Source of the DNA: Scenedesmus sp. ARA3
Lineage: Eukaryota > Chlorophyta > Chlorophyceae > Sphaeropleales > Scenedesmaceae
DNA: 63,411 nucleotides
NCBI GenBank assembly: GCA_004335835.1
Contig: RWJK01001446.1
Coordinates: 2,121-65,531 of the forward strand
Direction: 5' to 3'
Of this stretch, positions 33,939 to 45,300 are shown in pieces (within the stretch, counting starts at the first letter, position 1; every line of letters begins with the position of its first letter). The position numbers and the translations under genes are program-made. The notes beneath the pieces are model-generated. The model was not told where the DNA came from. It was given only the letters and a program-made list of their open reading frames with translations, and did not search any database.

Positions 33939-34215
33939 CAGGTCGTCAAAGTCATCATGGGTGCCATTTGCAAACTCAACAAACGGCAAGCCAGATGAAG
34001 GCAGCTGCAGTGGCAGCCATTCAGGCAGCTTGCCCGAGGTTGCTGAGGGCGAAAGTGTGACCGCAGGTGTCACACAAGCCGCGGCCACAGAAAGTGTGAC
34101 GCAGGCACCGACGTCGCACTTCCCAGCAGTACCTGTGGCGGCAGCAGCAGCAGCAGCAGCAGCAGCGCAGGCTGGGGAACCTGGCAGTGATATCCACCAT
34201 GGGGCTTTCATCTAG
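23907..34215 (+). CDS. Receptor-like TKL kinase C, 20 exons
   Basis: Exons: 23907-24163, 24821-24967, 25487-25549, 25918-26044, 26299-26344, 26548-26600, 27011-27082, 27331-27668, 28520-28641, 29055-29094, 29305-29313, 29694-29799, 30097-30785, 31256-31433, 31601-31727, 31897-31952, 32410-32471, 32924-33025, 33283-33355, 33835-34215; all in phase, 1015 aa. The start was chosen because it opens a signal peptide (MAGFRCFWLLLWCISNIIG). The ectodomain (to about 270) has NVTITG/NLTVTN strand-like segments and paired Cys, suggesting a beta-helix-like fold. A membrane helix lies near 280-303, then RRRK. The kinase domain runs 412-900: GQGSFGRVYR, VAVK, HGDL in place of HRD, DLG in place of DFG, MPPELLG, DIYAYG, GERP. 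A Gln/Ala-rich insert of about 200 residues splits the beta-4/beta-5 loop. Probably a plasma-membrane Ser/Thr receptor kinase; ligand unknown. It is paralogous to gene D. Confidence 0.88.
24638..24781 (+). repeat. Upstream copies of gene C exon 2 start
   Basis: A decayed copy at 24638 and a clean one at 24736-24781 follow TGCTTGCAG acceptors identical to that of the intact exon at 24821. The clean one encodes NLTITGAQGTVTLLE. Confidence 0.88.
25681..25706 (+). repeat. Downstream copy of gene C exon 3 end
   Basis: It encodes AIIMQDNVR, matching AIIMKDIIR at the end of exon 25487-25549, and is followed by a GTGGG donor. Confidence 0.75.
27666..27905 (+). repeat. 62-bp minisatellite, four copies, carrying the exon 8 donor
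   Basis: Units start at 27666, 27728, 27790 and 27852. Each begins TTA|GTGAGT (TGT|GTGAGT in the fourth) and ends around CAATGCACATCACTAG. The first GTGAGT is the donor of exon 27331-27668, so the donor is repeated four times. A TGTAA in the first unit could alternatively end a short transcript. Confidence 0.92.
28315..28382 (+). repeat. Upstream copy of gene C exon 9 start
   Basis: After a CTGGCAG acceptor it reads AEGCASVLCQG-like residues and GGTG, matching the start of exon 28520. A shorter, more decayed fragment of the same acceptor region lies near 28190-28215. Confidence 0.85.
28705..28754 (+). repeat. Downstream copy of gene C exon 9 end
   Basis: It repeats LTSPI.GSLDNQEVQF with one change and ends in TTTG followed by GTGAGT, the donor of exon 28520-28641. 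Confidence 0.9.
29305..29313 (+). CDS. 9-nt microexon of gene C
   Basis: GGCTTACTG lies between a (CTG)n...CTGCAG acceptor and a GTGAGC donor. It joins the P-loop exon (…GRVYR) to the VAVK exon to give RVYRAYWAGREVAVK, the spacing expected for a TKL kinase. Without it the phases do not match: phase 2 into phase 2 is kept, but two residues between the beta-1 and beta-2 strands are lost. Confidence 0.6.
29866..29903 (+). repeat. Downstream copy of gene C exon 12 end
   Basis: It repeats VELMLSFNHPNV with two changes and has GTAGTGAAT at the donor position. The intact exon ends at 29799. Confidence 0.85.
31053..31185 (+). repeat. Two upstream copies of gene C exon 14 start
   Basis: At 31053-31090 (after a CGCAG acceptor) and 31139-31185 the TWLVLEYC(D/N) hinge segment of exon 31256 recurs. 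The second copy has lost its acceptor. Confidence 0.9.
32304..32341 (+). repeat. Upstream copy of gene C exon 17 start
   Basis: It follows CCCTGCAG and encodes VDIYAYGITIRQL, near-identical to the VDIYAYGITMHQL start of exon 32410. Confidence 0.9.
32741..32870 (+). repeat. Two upstream copies of gene C exon 18 start
   Basis: Copies begin at 32741 and 32833 after ATGCCCCGCAG, the same acceptor as the intact exon at 32924. They read KLHYGQFYN and NLHYNRFFH, then share an intron-like CACCCCTGCCTCTCCTACATG tail. Unit length is about 92 bp. Confidence 0.92.
33432..33583 (+). repeat. Two downstream copies of gene C exon 19 end
   Basis: Copies ending at 33471 and 33583 resemble the SNVLQCLDAMIK end of exon 33283-33355, reading RNVLECPNATIK and RNVLELLDGIIQ. 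Both keep a GT after the last codon. Confidence 0.8.
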
Positions 34216-36627
34216 CTTGTGACTGGCTGTGTTGTCTGGGAAGCAGGTGCACGCTGCTTGTGCATCACCACTTGCCATCTGCTGGCGTTGGGGGCGTGTG
34301 TTGGCCAAGCAGGAAGCAGGTGCTGCTGCGTCATGTTGCTGCATGCTGCTCGTGCATCACCACTTGCCATCTGCTGCGCTCTGGGGGGCGTGTGGAGGAA
34401 CTTTGCCGTTTGACTTGCTGCTGGATGATAGTATCTTGGTCTGTGGCATGCCTGGTGTCTCCGGGGGCAATTGCGTGACAGCAGAGGCGTTTTTTGTATA
34501 GCTGCTAAGTGGCTCGCAAATTCATGGTGTGGTTGCTTGTGGTGTGTGACAGACACAGGTTGGTTCACAAGCATTCTGGTGTGGAACACAACAGAGCAGA
34601 CAAAGCCTATCTGAGCACTTTGGGGTGGACCTGTTTCAGAGGAAGAGCTTTTTTCAGGGGAGACTTTAGTTGATAGTTGTGCCATGCTATTATTGCTGTA
34701 TGCACTGTTATGCACGCTGTGCCAACACGCAACTTGTGTGATACTTGGCATTTTGCTGCGCACCTGCACAAATCGCCAGCTGCAGCACAGCAGCACGCCT
34801 GCATGCTGTGTGTGATCTGGCTTTCAAAATGCATTGCATCACCACTGCAGCAGCATGCGTGCACAACAATCAAGCTGGGGTGCGCCAGCTGCCCCGAGCA
34901 CACCTCACATCTGCACTTCCTCTCTTTGCAATGCCGTGTGGGCTGTCGTACATGTCTGAGTTTGCTCTGCTTGCTGCTGGCCTGGGCATTGCTGCCATGC
35001 ACGGTTGCTTTTCCCTTGACCACCATATTCAGCTGCATCACACAACAGAATGGGCTTGGGCTCTGCATACAACAGTGTTATACTAGCTATATCCATACAT
35101 TTCACACCCTCACATAGACCATATGTACAGCATATCACCAAACTGATACATTATGCACACAATTGTGGCTGAGTAGAGGGCTCTGTGCTGGAATCTATTT
35201 TGTACGTGCTGCACTTTGTCTGCTGCACTGTGTTGATATCAGCTCCTGTTGTTGTCCTCAGTCAGGCGCTCACTGCAGCCGGCCCTACTGGCCTGGCTGG
35301 CAGCATTTTGCAGCAAAGTAGCTCCGCCTTGCTGCTGCGCCGATTGTGCAAACGCATATGTGTGTGGCATTGTACCACCGATCACTCCTTGGCAGTGATC
35401 ACATGCATCAGAGCTTCCGAAGCTTCATAAGCTGTGTGTCTGTGTGAGTATTTTGGGTGATAGCTGTATGGCTGCAGCCGTAATCAGCTTGTGTGATCAG
35501 CTTGCGTGTACTGCATAGCGTGCTGCGTTGCTTGTCATCGGGGTGGGTGGCCTGCTGCAGCAGCAGCAGCAGCGCTGCATGTGGCAGCACGCTGTGTGGA
35601 AGCACGGTGTGCTGGTGGTGCAGTGGCGGAGGGCTGCAGCTGCAATGTGCTGTGGTGAAACATGAGGGTGTCATCTGTTTTGCCACGATTTCTGCCGTTG
35701 CATCAGCAATGCCATGATGACATCATCATTACGGCATGCTGCAGGATGTGACGCTGCGGCAGATGACATGTGTCTATTTGGGCAGCCTCTGCTGCTGGCA
35801 GCGTTCTTTGTCACCTGCAGTTCTACACTGCAAGCTTGAGCTATCTGTATTTGTTGTGTTGCCTTTGTTTTATGAATGATATTGTTACTGATGTGCGCGG
35901 CTTGTTATGACATTAGTAAACTCCTAGTGCAGCAAGCATGCAACAGACATGCGTTGACAACATGCTTGGCAGGGCTTAGTAACATCGTGTTACGCTGCAG
36001 AGTAATCCTGACCTACAACCGCACCTTCTTGCCTAAAAATCGTCAATTGTAAGCATGAGTGTTCACACCCCTCTGCCGTAGTAGCGTTTTGCGTGATTGC
36101 GATGCGTAGCACGGCGCCCAGCTTGCTGTACCGATCCTGTCGCCGGATAATAGCGTCCTTAGACAACTCATCATCTTCTATTGCGGCAGCTCGGGCAATG
36201 AGCGGCAGTGCAGGGCAGGATGGCAGCAGCATAGAAGGTACTGTCTAGGGTTGCTGTATTCTGGTAGCAGCTGTTGCACAAACCACGTCAAGGCTCTTGA
36301 CAGAATGCTGGTATTTGCAGTGTGCTTTGTGGACCCTCGCACTGTGCTACAGCAAGAAAACCTGCAGGTGTGCTGACTAGGTTTTGGGCGCCAGCAGCAG
36401 CAGCAGCAGCAGCATGGCAAGGCACTGCACACAGCCCCATTTGCACTCCGCAAATATAGCGCTCTGCCAGCAGCTGTTTGTTTTGCGCTCGTGCTACACA
36501 AGGTTCTGTGTGCTCCAGCGCGGTGCACATGCAGCCATGCACTGCCAACTGCCGCTACCCTGTCGCAAGCAGCGCAGACGCATCATCAGCCCCTTCTGCG
36601 GCCTGATGGCACATAACGCATATATGT
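34216..36627. other. Gene-poor region after kinase C
   Basis: No exon could be assigned firmly. A short direct repeat lies at 34255-34375 (GCATCACCACTTGCCATCTG twice). On the minus strand, around 36100-36190, an open frame contains EDDELSKDAIIRRQDRYSK, which looks more protein-like than its surroundings, but no family or gene structure was recognised. Upstream exons of gene E may lie here. Confidence 0.4.
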
Positions 36628-36701
36628 CTCTCGTTGGCTCCTGACTGGGGTTCCACTCCTCGTTGAGTGGAGCACGTAATGTAATGTAATGTATGTATGT
36701 A
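36628..36701 (-). mobile_element. Dispersed repeat with (CATTA)n tail, copy 1
   Basis: Read on the minus strand, about 55 bp from the CTCTCGTTGGCTCC end to the GTGCTCCACTC end is nearly identical to 61827-61882 on the plus strand, and both copies adjoin a CATTA-type simple repeat. Two dispersed copies in opposite orientation with the same simple-repeat tail suggest the end of a non-LTR retrotransposon or a short derivative. No coding part is visible. Confidence 0.6.
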
Positions 36702-36755
36702 TCCTATAGAGTTTGTGTATAAATGCTGCACACGCTGGCGCGATTTTGACTGCAG

Positions 36756-38340
36756 GGCCTGCTGGGTGATGCCAAGCAGCACACGCGCATGACTGTGCCT
36801 GCAGCCCTGCTGCCGCAGCTGTCCAAGGCAAGTGCGGCTGCACAGCATGTGCATACAACACTTCGCATACAGCAAAATGCAAAGAACACGCCTGATGCCT
36901 GTGCTGGTGTAAAAGAAAGACCTGCCACAGCTATTCAATCCCAGCATGTTGCTGCACCCCTCGATACAGCCTGCCTGTGGGCCTCGAACCGCACGAGCAC
37001 ATTTACGCCCAATCAACTACACCGCTGCTGCTACCGGGCTGCCGCCTGCTGCTGATTCCGTTGAACCAGGGTGTGATGGAGCTGGGCGATGCGGATGACC
37101 CGCTGAATGCGTGGTACTTTGGGGCACAGGATGAACTGTTTGCGTACCGGCTCATGGGGCAGCATGCAACTATGTCAGGTATGAGGATGAAGATGCTGCA
37201 TGGAAGATGCTGCAGCAAGACAGGCACTGATGCATTGCTACCTGTATGGGTGTGCTGCTATGAGAGAAGTGGAAGAGGCATTGGGGTGCAGGTTAGAGGC
37301 CACACATCAGCATTATCTGCCTGTGTATATGTAGCTGCCAGCCAGGTGACCGCCAATAAAACATGCCCCCTTTGGTTCTGACGATGTCTGGGGTGGATCT
37401 GGTGTTTGCAGGTTGGCTGCTCGGCTGATTGCTGACTACCTTGTTCTTGCCAGGAATCACAGGAATGGCTGCAAGCATGATAATGAAATAGTGCTTCCTC
37501 CCCTTCCCCCTTATCCTGTTCTTTCAGCTGCTCCTGTGGGGCGCGGGGCCAATGGCGACGTTGCTATGGCTTAAAAGGTAACTTGATGATGATGATGCCC
37601 CCGTTGGTTTGACTGCCGCAGGTTTTGCCGCCATTATTGAACTTGAGCAGTTGCAGGCCATTGCCAGCGGCAGCGCTGCTGCCACTGCCGGGCTGCCGGC
37701 CTGGCCCGAGTTCAAGGCAGACCTGCAGGAGGGGAGGCTGCACTTCCCTTCGGTGCGCAGCCCATTCCTGTTTGCAGGTGAGCGGCTGCGGCAGCAACCA
37801 GCACTTTGCAGAGGACATGGTGCTTTGACTACTGTAAAATGGCAGTTGTAGGCATGGTAAATGCACAACTGCGCACCTGCAAGCAATGCTGGACCACTAC
37901 TGTGCTACCTGAGCCAAGAAGAGGTTCAGTCTTCCGGCCCAGAGGCTTCTAAGCTCAGGTGGCACAGTAAAGCTTTGTGGTGTGTCAGGCCTGCAGGAAG
38001 GTGGCAGATTTGTGTGCTGGTTCGCAGCGCCGTTCGTCAGCAGCAAGACGCCACCATGCACGGAGATCCAGCAAAAAGAACAAGCATGTTGATTGCTGGC
38101 CAAGTCAAGCTTCAACAGCTGCAGGCCCGCGTGCAGGGTGCAAGAGCGCAGAGTGAGGGTGTCGAGTTGACATGCTTGGCTCAGATCTTGCCTGTCTGCT
38201 TCTGCTGCTGCTACTGCTGCTGCTGCTGCTGTTGTGCTGCAGGCACTGTGCTGGATGCACCTGCAGCAGCTGTGTACCAGCTGAAGAAAGAGGGGCAGGT
38301 GGTGGGGGTGGCCATCTCGTCAGAAGCTACAGAGCTGTGA
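36756..38340 (+). CDS. Unrecognised protein, 3' part of gene E
   Basis: Supported exons: 36970-37178, 37622-37777 and 38243-38340 (stop at 38338-38340), joined in phase. The protein ends with GLEPHEHIYAQS, a hydrophobic PLLLPGCRLLLIPL strand, ELGDADDPLNAWYFGAQDE, LPAWPEFKADLQEGRLHFPS, and a basic/hydrophobic tail ending SSEATEL. A likely earlier exon, 36756-36827 (GLLGDAKQHTRMTVPAALLP), ends AAG|GCAAGT, a classical GC-AG-type donor; its phase does not fit the next exon, so an exon boundary is wrong or missing. The start is not found. I do not recognise the family. No signal peptide or membrane helix is evident in the visible part. Confidence 0.6.
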
Positions 38341-38364
38341 ATCATAGCAAGGCAGGCAGAGGCC

Positions 38365-38456
38365 AAGGAAGGCCTCTTTTCATCTGCAAGGAAGGCCTCT
38401 TTTCATCTGCAAGGAAGGCCTCTTTTCATCTGCAAGGAAGGCCTCTTTTCATCTGC
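38365..38456 (+). repeat. 23-bp tandem repeat, four copies
   Basis: Four identical 23-bp units beginning AAGGAAGGCCTC start at 38365, 38388, 38411 and 38434, immediately after the stop of gene E, so they are probably in its 3' UTR. Each contains the palindrome AAGGCCTT-like core AGGCCT. Confidence 0.95.
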
Positions 38457-38953
38457 AGCCGCTCAAAGTTTGGCATGTGGAGGCTGGGTGCCTGATGCAG
38501 CATGGGAAGCACTGGCAGTTGCGCACCAGGCTGGTGTACCCAGTGCAGTGTGTGGCCTGGTATGACGATGGTTTGTTTACTATGTGTACGAGGATAGGTT
38601 TCAAGATGCGCTAAGCTCGCCACAGTGAACTGATTACACGCAATGCTTTGTTTCCAGGCATCCTGTCCTGGAGGGGACAGGGTTCTTGTGTGTTGCTGAC
38701 ATGGCATGCACATACGGTTATTGGCATTTCTCGGACGGTTGTTGTTCTTGCAATTACTTTGAAGGTGTTCAAATTACCACAACCGTGTGCCTGGCAGCAC
38801 GAAACTCTGCGGTGCTGGACCATATTCGTCAGGCCTTGGGTAACCTGCCACGGTTTCGACCTCTGTTCGCCTCAGCGCCATCGTCACTATTCTTAGTCGA
38901 TTGATTAACGTATCGATCTTGGTGTCCGTGCAGCTGTAGCACAGCCAGGCAGT

Positions 38954-41900
38954 ATGGCCCTGGATACAGCAGCAAGCACTCGCCAGCCCAGCGAGGTCCA
39001 CCGCTTGGACGAGCCCCGCCTGCTGTCATACCTCCGGCAGCAGCTGCCCAACCTTCCTGCAGGCAGCCTCAGCAGCAAGCAGTTCCAGCATGGCCAGTCA
39101 AATCCCACATACCTGCTGGAGGTTGGGGGACAGCGCCTGGTGCTGCGTAAGCAGCCCCCAGGCAAGCTGCTAGCCTCTGCTCATGCAGTAGACCGGGAGT
39201 TTAAGGTGCTGGCCGCACTGTCACAGGCGGGTGAGTGATTGGTTGCACAGCAGATGAGATCCAGCAGGGCTCTGGGGGAAAGTGTGCTGAGCTGCCCGCA
39301 GCACGTGCATGGGATGATGCAGCAGGTCCTGCAAGCTTGAATAAAGCGTGCTTAATGTTGCTGCTGCAATGTGTGGAAGCAGTTTACCACTTGCGCAACA
39401 GAAGCAGATCACGAATGGTTGTGCATGCCATGCTGGTGAAGTCCACAGCAGGGCAGCTGTTGCATTGGCATGCATGCATGGCAGCGTGGCTGCAATGCAA
39501 AGCACACAGCTGGTGTGTCCACTGTCACGCGGCAGTGCGGCGATGTCCGCTGTGCATTCATTGGGTAAGCTGCTTGTTGTCAAGTAGCAGCGCTGCTGCT
39601 CTAGCCAGCCAGCCAGCCAGCCAGCACCTGCTACATCAGTCTTGCATTTTATGTCGTCTGCCACCGAGCCCACATGCTGCTCCTCTGCTGCCATGCCCCT
39701 CCCCCGCCAATCACCTACTGTCCTGCAAGCAGGCAAGGTGCCCGTGCCGCGCCCGCTGTGCATGTGCAGCGACGCGAGCGTCATCGGCACACCATTCTAC
39801 GTGATGGAGTTTGCGGCTGGCACCATCTTCACCAACCCCAACCTGCCAGATGTGGGGCCCAGGTGATTGGGATACAGGGCACGCTTATTCTCTACTGTAG
39901 CTGTAGCAATAGCTTTAGTGATGGCTTTTGCAGCTGGCACCATCTTCAGCAACCCCAACCTACCAGATGTGGGGCCCAGGTGGGCGGCGACAGAGGCATC
40001 TGTGGCTGTTGGGCCATTGTGTGGTTGAACTGTAGCGTTGCCCTCAGTGCACGTGATGGACTTTGCAGCAGGCGCCATCTTCACGAATACATGTTTCAAC
40101 TTGCCAGATGTGGGGCCTAGGTGAGTGGGCATGGGGCACGCAGCTGACAAGAGACTGCATGCTTATGCTCTACTGCAGCTGTAGCAATGGCTGTAGTTCT
40201 GGTGTTGGTGGCAGGCACCGTGTCTCCAATCCACATTGGTTTCAGTGTGTCAGCTTACATGCAAGGTTTCGTGGGCAGTGGATCACCCTTCTTGTATCCA
40301 GCAGTACAAACATCATGTCAATGCAGCGCCTCAGGATCTTCTCATTTGCCATCCACAATGTTCATTCGTATGTTCTTGCGTGCAGGGACCGCGGCCGAAT
40401 CTACCGCGGCCTGGCAGCCACGCTGGCAGGCCTGCACAGCCTGGAGCCTGCAGCGCTGGGCCTGACAGGCTTCGGCAACCCGCAGCACTACTGCAGGTGC
40501 GGTGGGGGTGATGTAACTTGAGTGCCCCTACAAAGGCCTATCAATATGGTGAAAAGCTCGACACATTCTGTTGGGACAGTGCAGGGCTTTTGCATCCGCG
40601 GTGCTTTCTTGTGTGTTGTCTTCTGCATTTCTTCATGCCGGCCTGCACAGCCTGCAGCCTGCGGCCTTGGGCCTGGCAGGGTTCGGCAATCCGCAGCACT
40701 ACTGCTGGTGTGGTGGTGCAAGCCAGCAACCAGTTCTGATTGATTCCTGGTGCACAGCGCGTACGCAGCGCTGTCATGCGGCATGCTACAGGGTGTTCGC
40801 ATCTGCGTTTTTGTCCTGCTGCCTTCTGCTGTTCTTCATGGAGTCTTGCTGGTAGGTCAACAACCTGCAGCTCTGAGCTGGCAAACGCAGCGGATGGCCA
40901 CAGCCAAAACAGACTACAATGTATAGTATTACAGTGCAGTACACCTGTATTTAAAAACCGACGCAACCAGCATCAACTCAACTCTTGCTGTGTTATGCGT
41001 ACTATGTCCCACATGTCTGTGCAGGCGCCAGGTTGGCCGCTGGTCGCAGCAGTACAACGCGTCGGTGGCCCGCCCCATGCCGACCGTGCAGCGCCTGGTT
41101 GCGTGGCTGGGGGCCAACGTGCCTGCAGAGGACGCGGCGCCGCCTGCGCCTGCCGTGGTGCATGGTGACTTCCGGCTGGACAACTTGGTGTACGATGAGC
41201 AGCTGCAGGTGGGCGGCAGTATTGGATGTTGCAGTGTTGATGTTGAGGATTTCATGGCTGTGTGCTTTCATGTGCATTGAGGGGTGTTGGTGTTGCTGCG
41301 CCTGCTTTGGTGCATGGCGACTTCCGCTGGACAACTTGGTGTACGATGAGCAGCTGCAGGTGTGTCCGTGTTGTCAGGACATTTTGCATTTGGACTTCAA
41401 GCTCACATGCTAGGGTCAACCTCTGGTTGACATGTTCCACTCTGAGTGCTGTTGTTGTGTTGGTGTTGAAGCAACCTGGCATGTGTGGTGTCAGGTGGTT
41501 GCTGTGAGGGGTGCCGCTGTTGCTGCGCCTGCCGTGGTGCACGGGGACTTCCGGCTGGACAACTTGGTGTACGATGAGCAGCTGCAGGTGTGCGGCTGTG
41601 TTAAAGCGGAATGTTCTGCATTTTGAATACATGCATGCATGCTAGCGTCCACATCTGTGTGTTGATGTTGTGGTGTGAAGCAGCCTGACGTAAGTGCTTA
41701 TCTGTTGCTGTGAGGGGTGCTACTGTTGCTGCGCCTGCTGTGGTGCATGGTGTACACATGGAGACTTCCGGCTGGGCAACTTGGTGTACGATGAGCAGCT
41801 GCAGGTGTGTGCGTGTGTATGCGTGTTGCAGTGTGCTTGTTGATGTAAATAAATCAACAGTTGTTGCTGCAAACATAAAAGGACAGGGTAGCCAGCTCCC

Positions 41901-42357
41901 AGTCCAGCACGGCAGCAGGCGGCAGCAGCAGCAGCAGCAACGGCCGCACAGCAAAGCAGGTAAGAGCCCAGCGTGGCCAGCTCTCAGTTCAGCACGACAG
42001 CGACAACAGCACCCCTCAACGCACCTGAAAAGCATAGAGCCAGTTGCAGCAACTGTCTACCGTGACCACTGCTGCTGCTGCTGCTGCTGCCTTTGCTGCG
42101 GTGCTGGACTGGGAGCTGGCCACACTTACCCTTCATCTCTGCTGCTGATCTCTTGCACTGCTGCTGCTGCTGCTGTTGCTGCTTGTGCTGCTGCTGCTGC
42201 ATCCATTCGCTGTGCTGGACTGGGAGCTGGCCACGCTCGGCTCCACATCTGTTGCTGCACCAGCTGACGCAGCTGCTGCTGCTGCTGTGCTGCTGCTGCT
42301 GCTGCTGCTGCTCTTCCCTCCATCGACACCACTGCTGCTGCTGCTGCTGCCGCCACC

Positions 42358-42388
<31 letters not shown>

Positions 42389-45300
42389 CCACAGCCATGT
42401 GCTGTGCTGGACTGGGAGCTGGCCACGCTGGGCAACCCCTGGGCTGACGTGGCCTACCTGGCCATGCCCTACCACCTGCCACCGCAACTGGCCAGCCTCA
42501 GCCTCAAGCAGCCGCTGCCAGGTAAGCATGCAGGCGCAATATAACTCTTAGTCAAGATTCTTGATTGTAATGCAACAGTACTACAGCTGGGTCCTGCTGC
42601 CCGCGCTGGCTAGCCTGAGCCTGGTGCAGCCGCTGCCAGGTGAGCGGCAGGGACAGCTGTAACGGGTGACGTGTACCTTGCATCTTCACTTGCAGCTCCC
42701 TGCTGCCAGCCCGGCTCTGTGACTTGTTTACGGGTACTCAAACAATAAATTTGTGGTTTCTGTTGCCAGGCGGCGTTCCACCTGAGGTGTGGGGGCTAGA
42801 GGCGTACTGCACATGCTGACATGTGCACCACCAACATTTGCCGCCTGGCCTGCCCTGCTATCCTGCTGCCCTGCTTTCCTGTGATTGATAGGTGGCATCC
42901 CTAGTGAGGAGCGGCTGCTGGAGGCGTACTGCATGCCACACACTCAAGCGCCTGTATTTCTTATGTGCTCCCTGCCCCGTTGTGGTGTGACATGCACAGG
43001 TGGCATCCCTTCTGAGGAGCGGCTGCTGGAGGCATACTCCACTGCGCGTGGCGTGGCGCGGCCCTCAGCCAGGGACTGGGCGTTCTACCTGGCACTGTCC
43101 ATCTTCAGGCTGCTGGCCATCCTGGCAGGTGAACAGCGGGTTGGATTGACAGCACCCACGTGAAGACCGTAACAGCATGACTTGATTATATCACTGGCTG
43201 TCACTAATTGCCAGGGACTGGGCCTTCTACCCGCCAGAATGCAGCAGCAGCCAACTGCTGCTGTCACTGCTTGGAGCTTGCACATGCCGCTCGCCGGCTC
43301 CCAGCAAATGAGTTCGGGTAATTTACTACTTTCTACTCAACTGTACTTTAAAAAGTAGAAAGTAAGTTACGGGGGGTGCCTAAGTAGGTTTACTCAAAGT
43401 TTACTCAAAGTATTGCACATGCGCCGATGTTGAGCTGACTCAACTATGTCGTAAGAGAGAGTAGTTTACTCTCGATTACATCACAGTTGACTCAGCTTAA
43501 TTGTCCACCAATGTGCAATGATATTGGTGGGTGGTGCGCATGCTAGGGTTGGCCTTGCAATGTTGCTGCCTTGTGGTGCTGCACTGCATCATTGCTTGCC
43601 TCGTCAGTGCAACACACTGTGCACCCACTTGTATGCTTTTTACGCTTGCTTGGGGTTGTTCACCTTGCAGGCGTGCAGGCGCGCGCCCGCCAGGGCAATG
43701 CAGCATCAGCAGCAGCAGAGGCCATCAGCAGTGATGCTGTGCTGGCTGCCCTCGCTGACTCAGCACTCAACATAGTGGCACGCTTTGACGACAGCAGCAG
43801 CAGCAGCAGCAATACCTCAGCACCCTCAGCAGCAGCAGCAGCAGCAGCAGCAGGTTCAGGTGGCAGTGGCGCAGTTGTGCCTGTGCTGCGGCAGCGGGCA
43901 GCAGGCTTGGGGAGCCCTAGTGCGAAGGCGCAGCAGCTGATGCAGGTGCTGCAGCAGTTCATGCAGCAGCACGTGTTCCCTGCTGAGGCGGCGTTTGATG
44001 CACACGCTCACGGACCCAACAGGTGCGAAGTGAGAAGGGAAGCACTGCAATGCAATGCAATTCAGGATGTTGCGCATCAGCGCAGCGGGGTGCAGGCAGC
44101 AGCTGTCACAGCAGCCAGCAGCTATAGCAGCGCCATGGCTGTGGGTAAGCTGTCCGGGTGCAGACTGCTTGCACGTGGTGCTTACTCAAGTCATATTGCA
44201 GCTCCCCATGCTGCAGCTTGCTCGCCCCATTGTCATTGTAAGTGCATCATTGCTCAAGCGTGTTGGTCGCCGCTCACATCTACAACAAGGAACAGCTGCA
44301 TGGCCAAGCTGTGTGGCCCATGCATCCTGCTTTACAGCTTCACAACTTGCTCATTCTAACGTTCTGCCGTGTGCTGCTGCGCATGTGTGTGCGCACGTGC
44401 TGCAGGTGGATCATCCACCCTCTGAATATCGAGGTTTGGGTGCCTCTGTGTCAACCTCGGCTGGCATGCATCCTGCTGCACAGAAAACCAAATTGTGCTG
44501 TGTGCTGCCCCTGTACGCATTTGTGCTGCAGGTGGACCATTCACCCTCTGAATGAGCAGCTCAAGGGCAAGGCCAGGGCTGCCGGGCTGTGGAACCTGTG
44601 GATGGCAGCAGGTGCGTGTTGCACGCGTGTTGTGTTTGAGGGACAGCTCGAATGGTTGCTTGACTGTTGTGGTGCACTGTGTGCTGTGCGGCTGTGCAAT
44701 TGTGCTCAACAGTTGTTTTTCTGCACCTTTTGCGACGCTCTGCAAATTTGGTGGCTGTGTGTGACTGGAGGCTAGGCAGGGTTTGCACAGCGCCCTGTTG
44801 CGCAGCTGGCCGGCTTTTGACGGATGCCAGGGTTTTGATATATGTGGGCTGCTGGGCTGTGAAACCTGTGATGGCGGCAGGTGCGCTACACGCGGTGCAA
44901 TCCTGCAGTGCTGGTGGCGGCAGCTGGACTTTAGTGGTGCACTGCTTAAAGTGCACCACTGAAACCCGGTGCAGTTTCAGTGGTGCACTGTGAGTGGTGC
45001 ACTTACACCCGCCGCATGCCGTTTGCTGCTGCTGCTGCTGCTGCTGCAGACATGGCGGCCAAGCTGCAGCACCTGCTGCCGCAGGTCCTCCAGCAGGAGC
45101 GGGCCACACTGCTAGGTGCCGGGTTGCGCCACCTGGACTATGTACACCTGTGTGCCTCTCACCCTCAGTGCATGCCATTAACCAAATCAAACCCTTCGAC
45201 CCCAACTTCCCTCACCTGACTGTGCCTTATCAATCGGCATGCCCTGGCCACCCCTCTCTGCTGTGGTTGTTGCTGCTGCTGCTGCTGCTGCTGCTGCAGA

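Noticed and set aside
34216..36627. A minus-strand gene containing EDDELSKDAIIRRQDRYSK
   Set aside because: The peptide looks plausible, but no start, splice partners or family could be found, so it is mentioned only within the region note.
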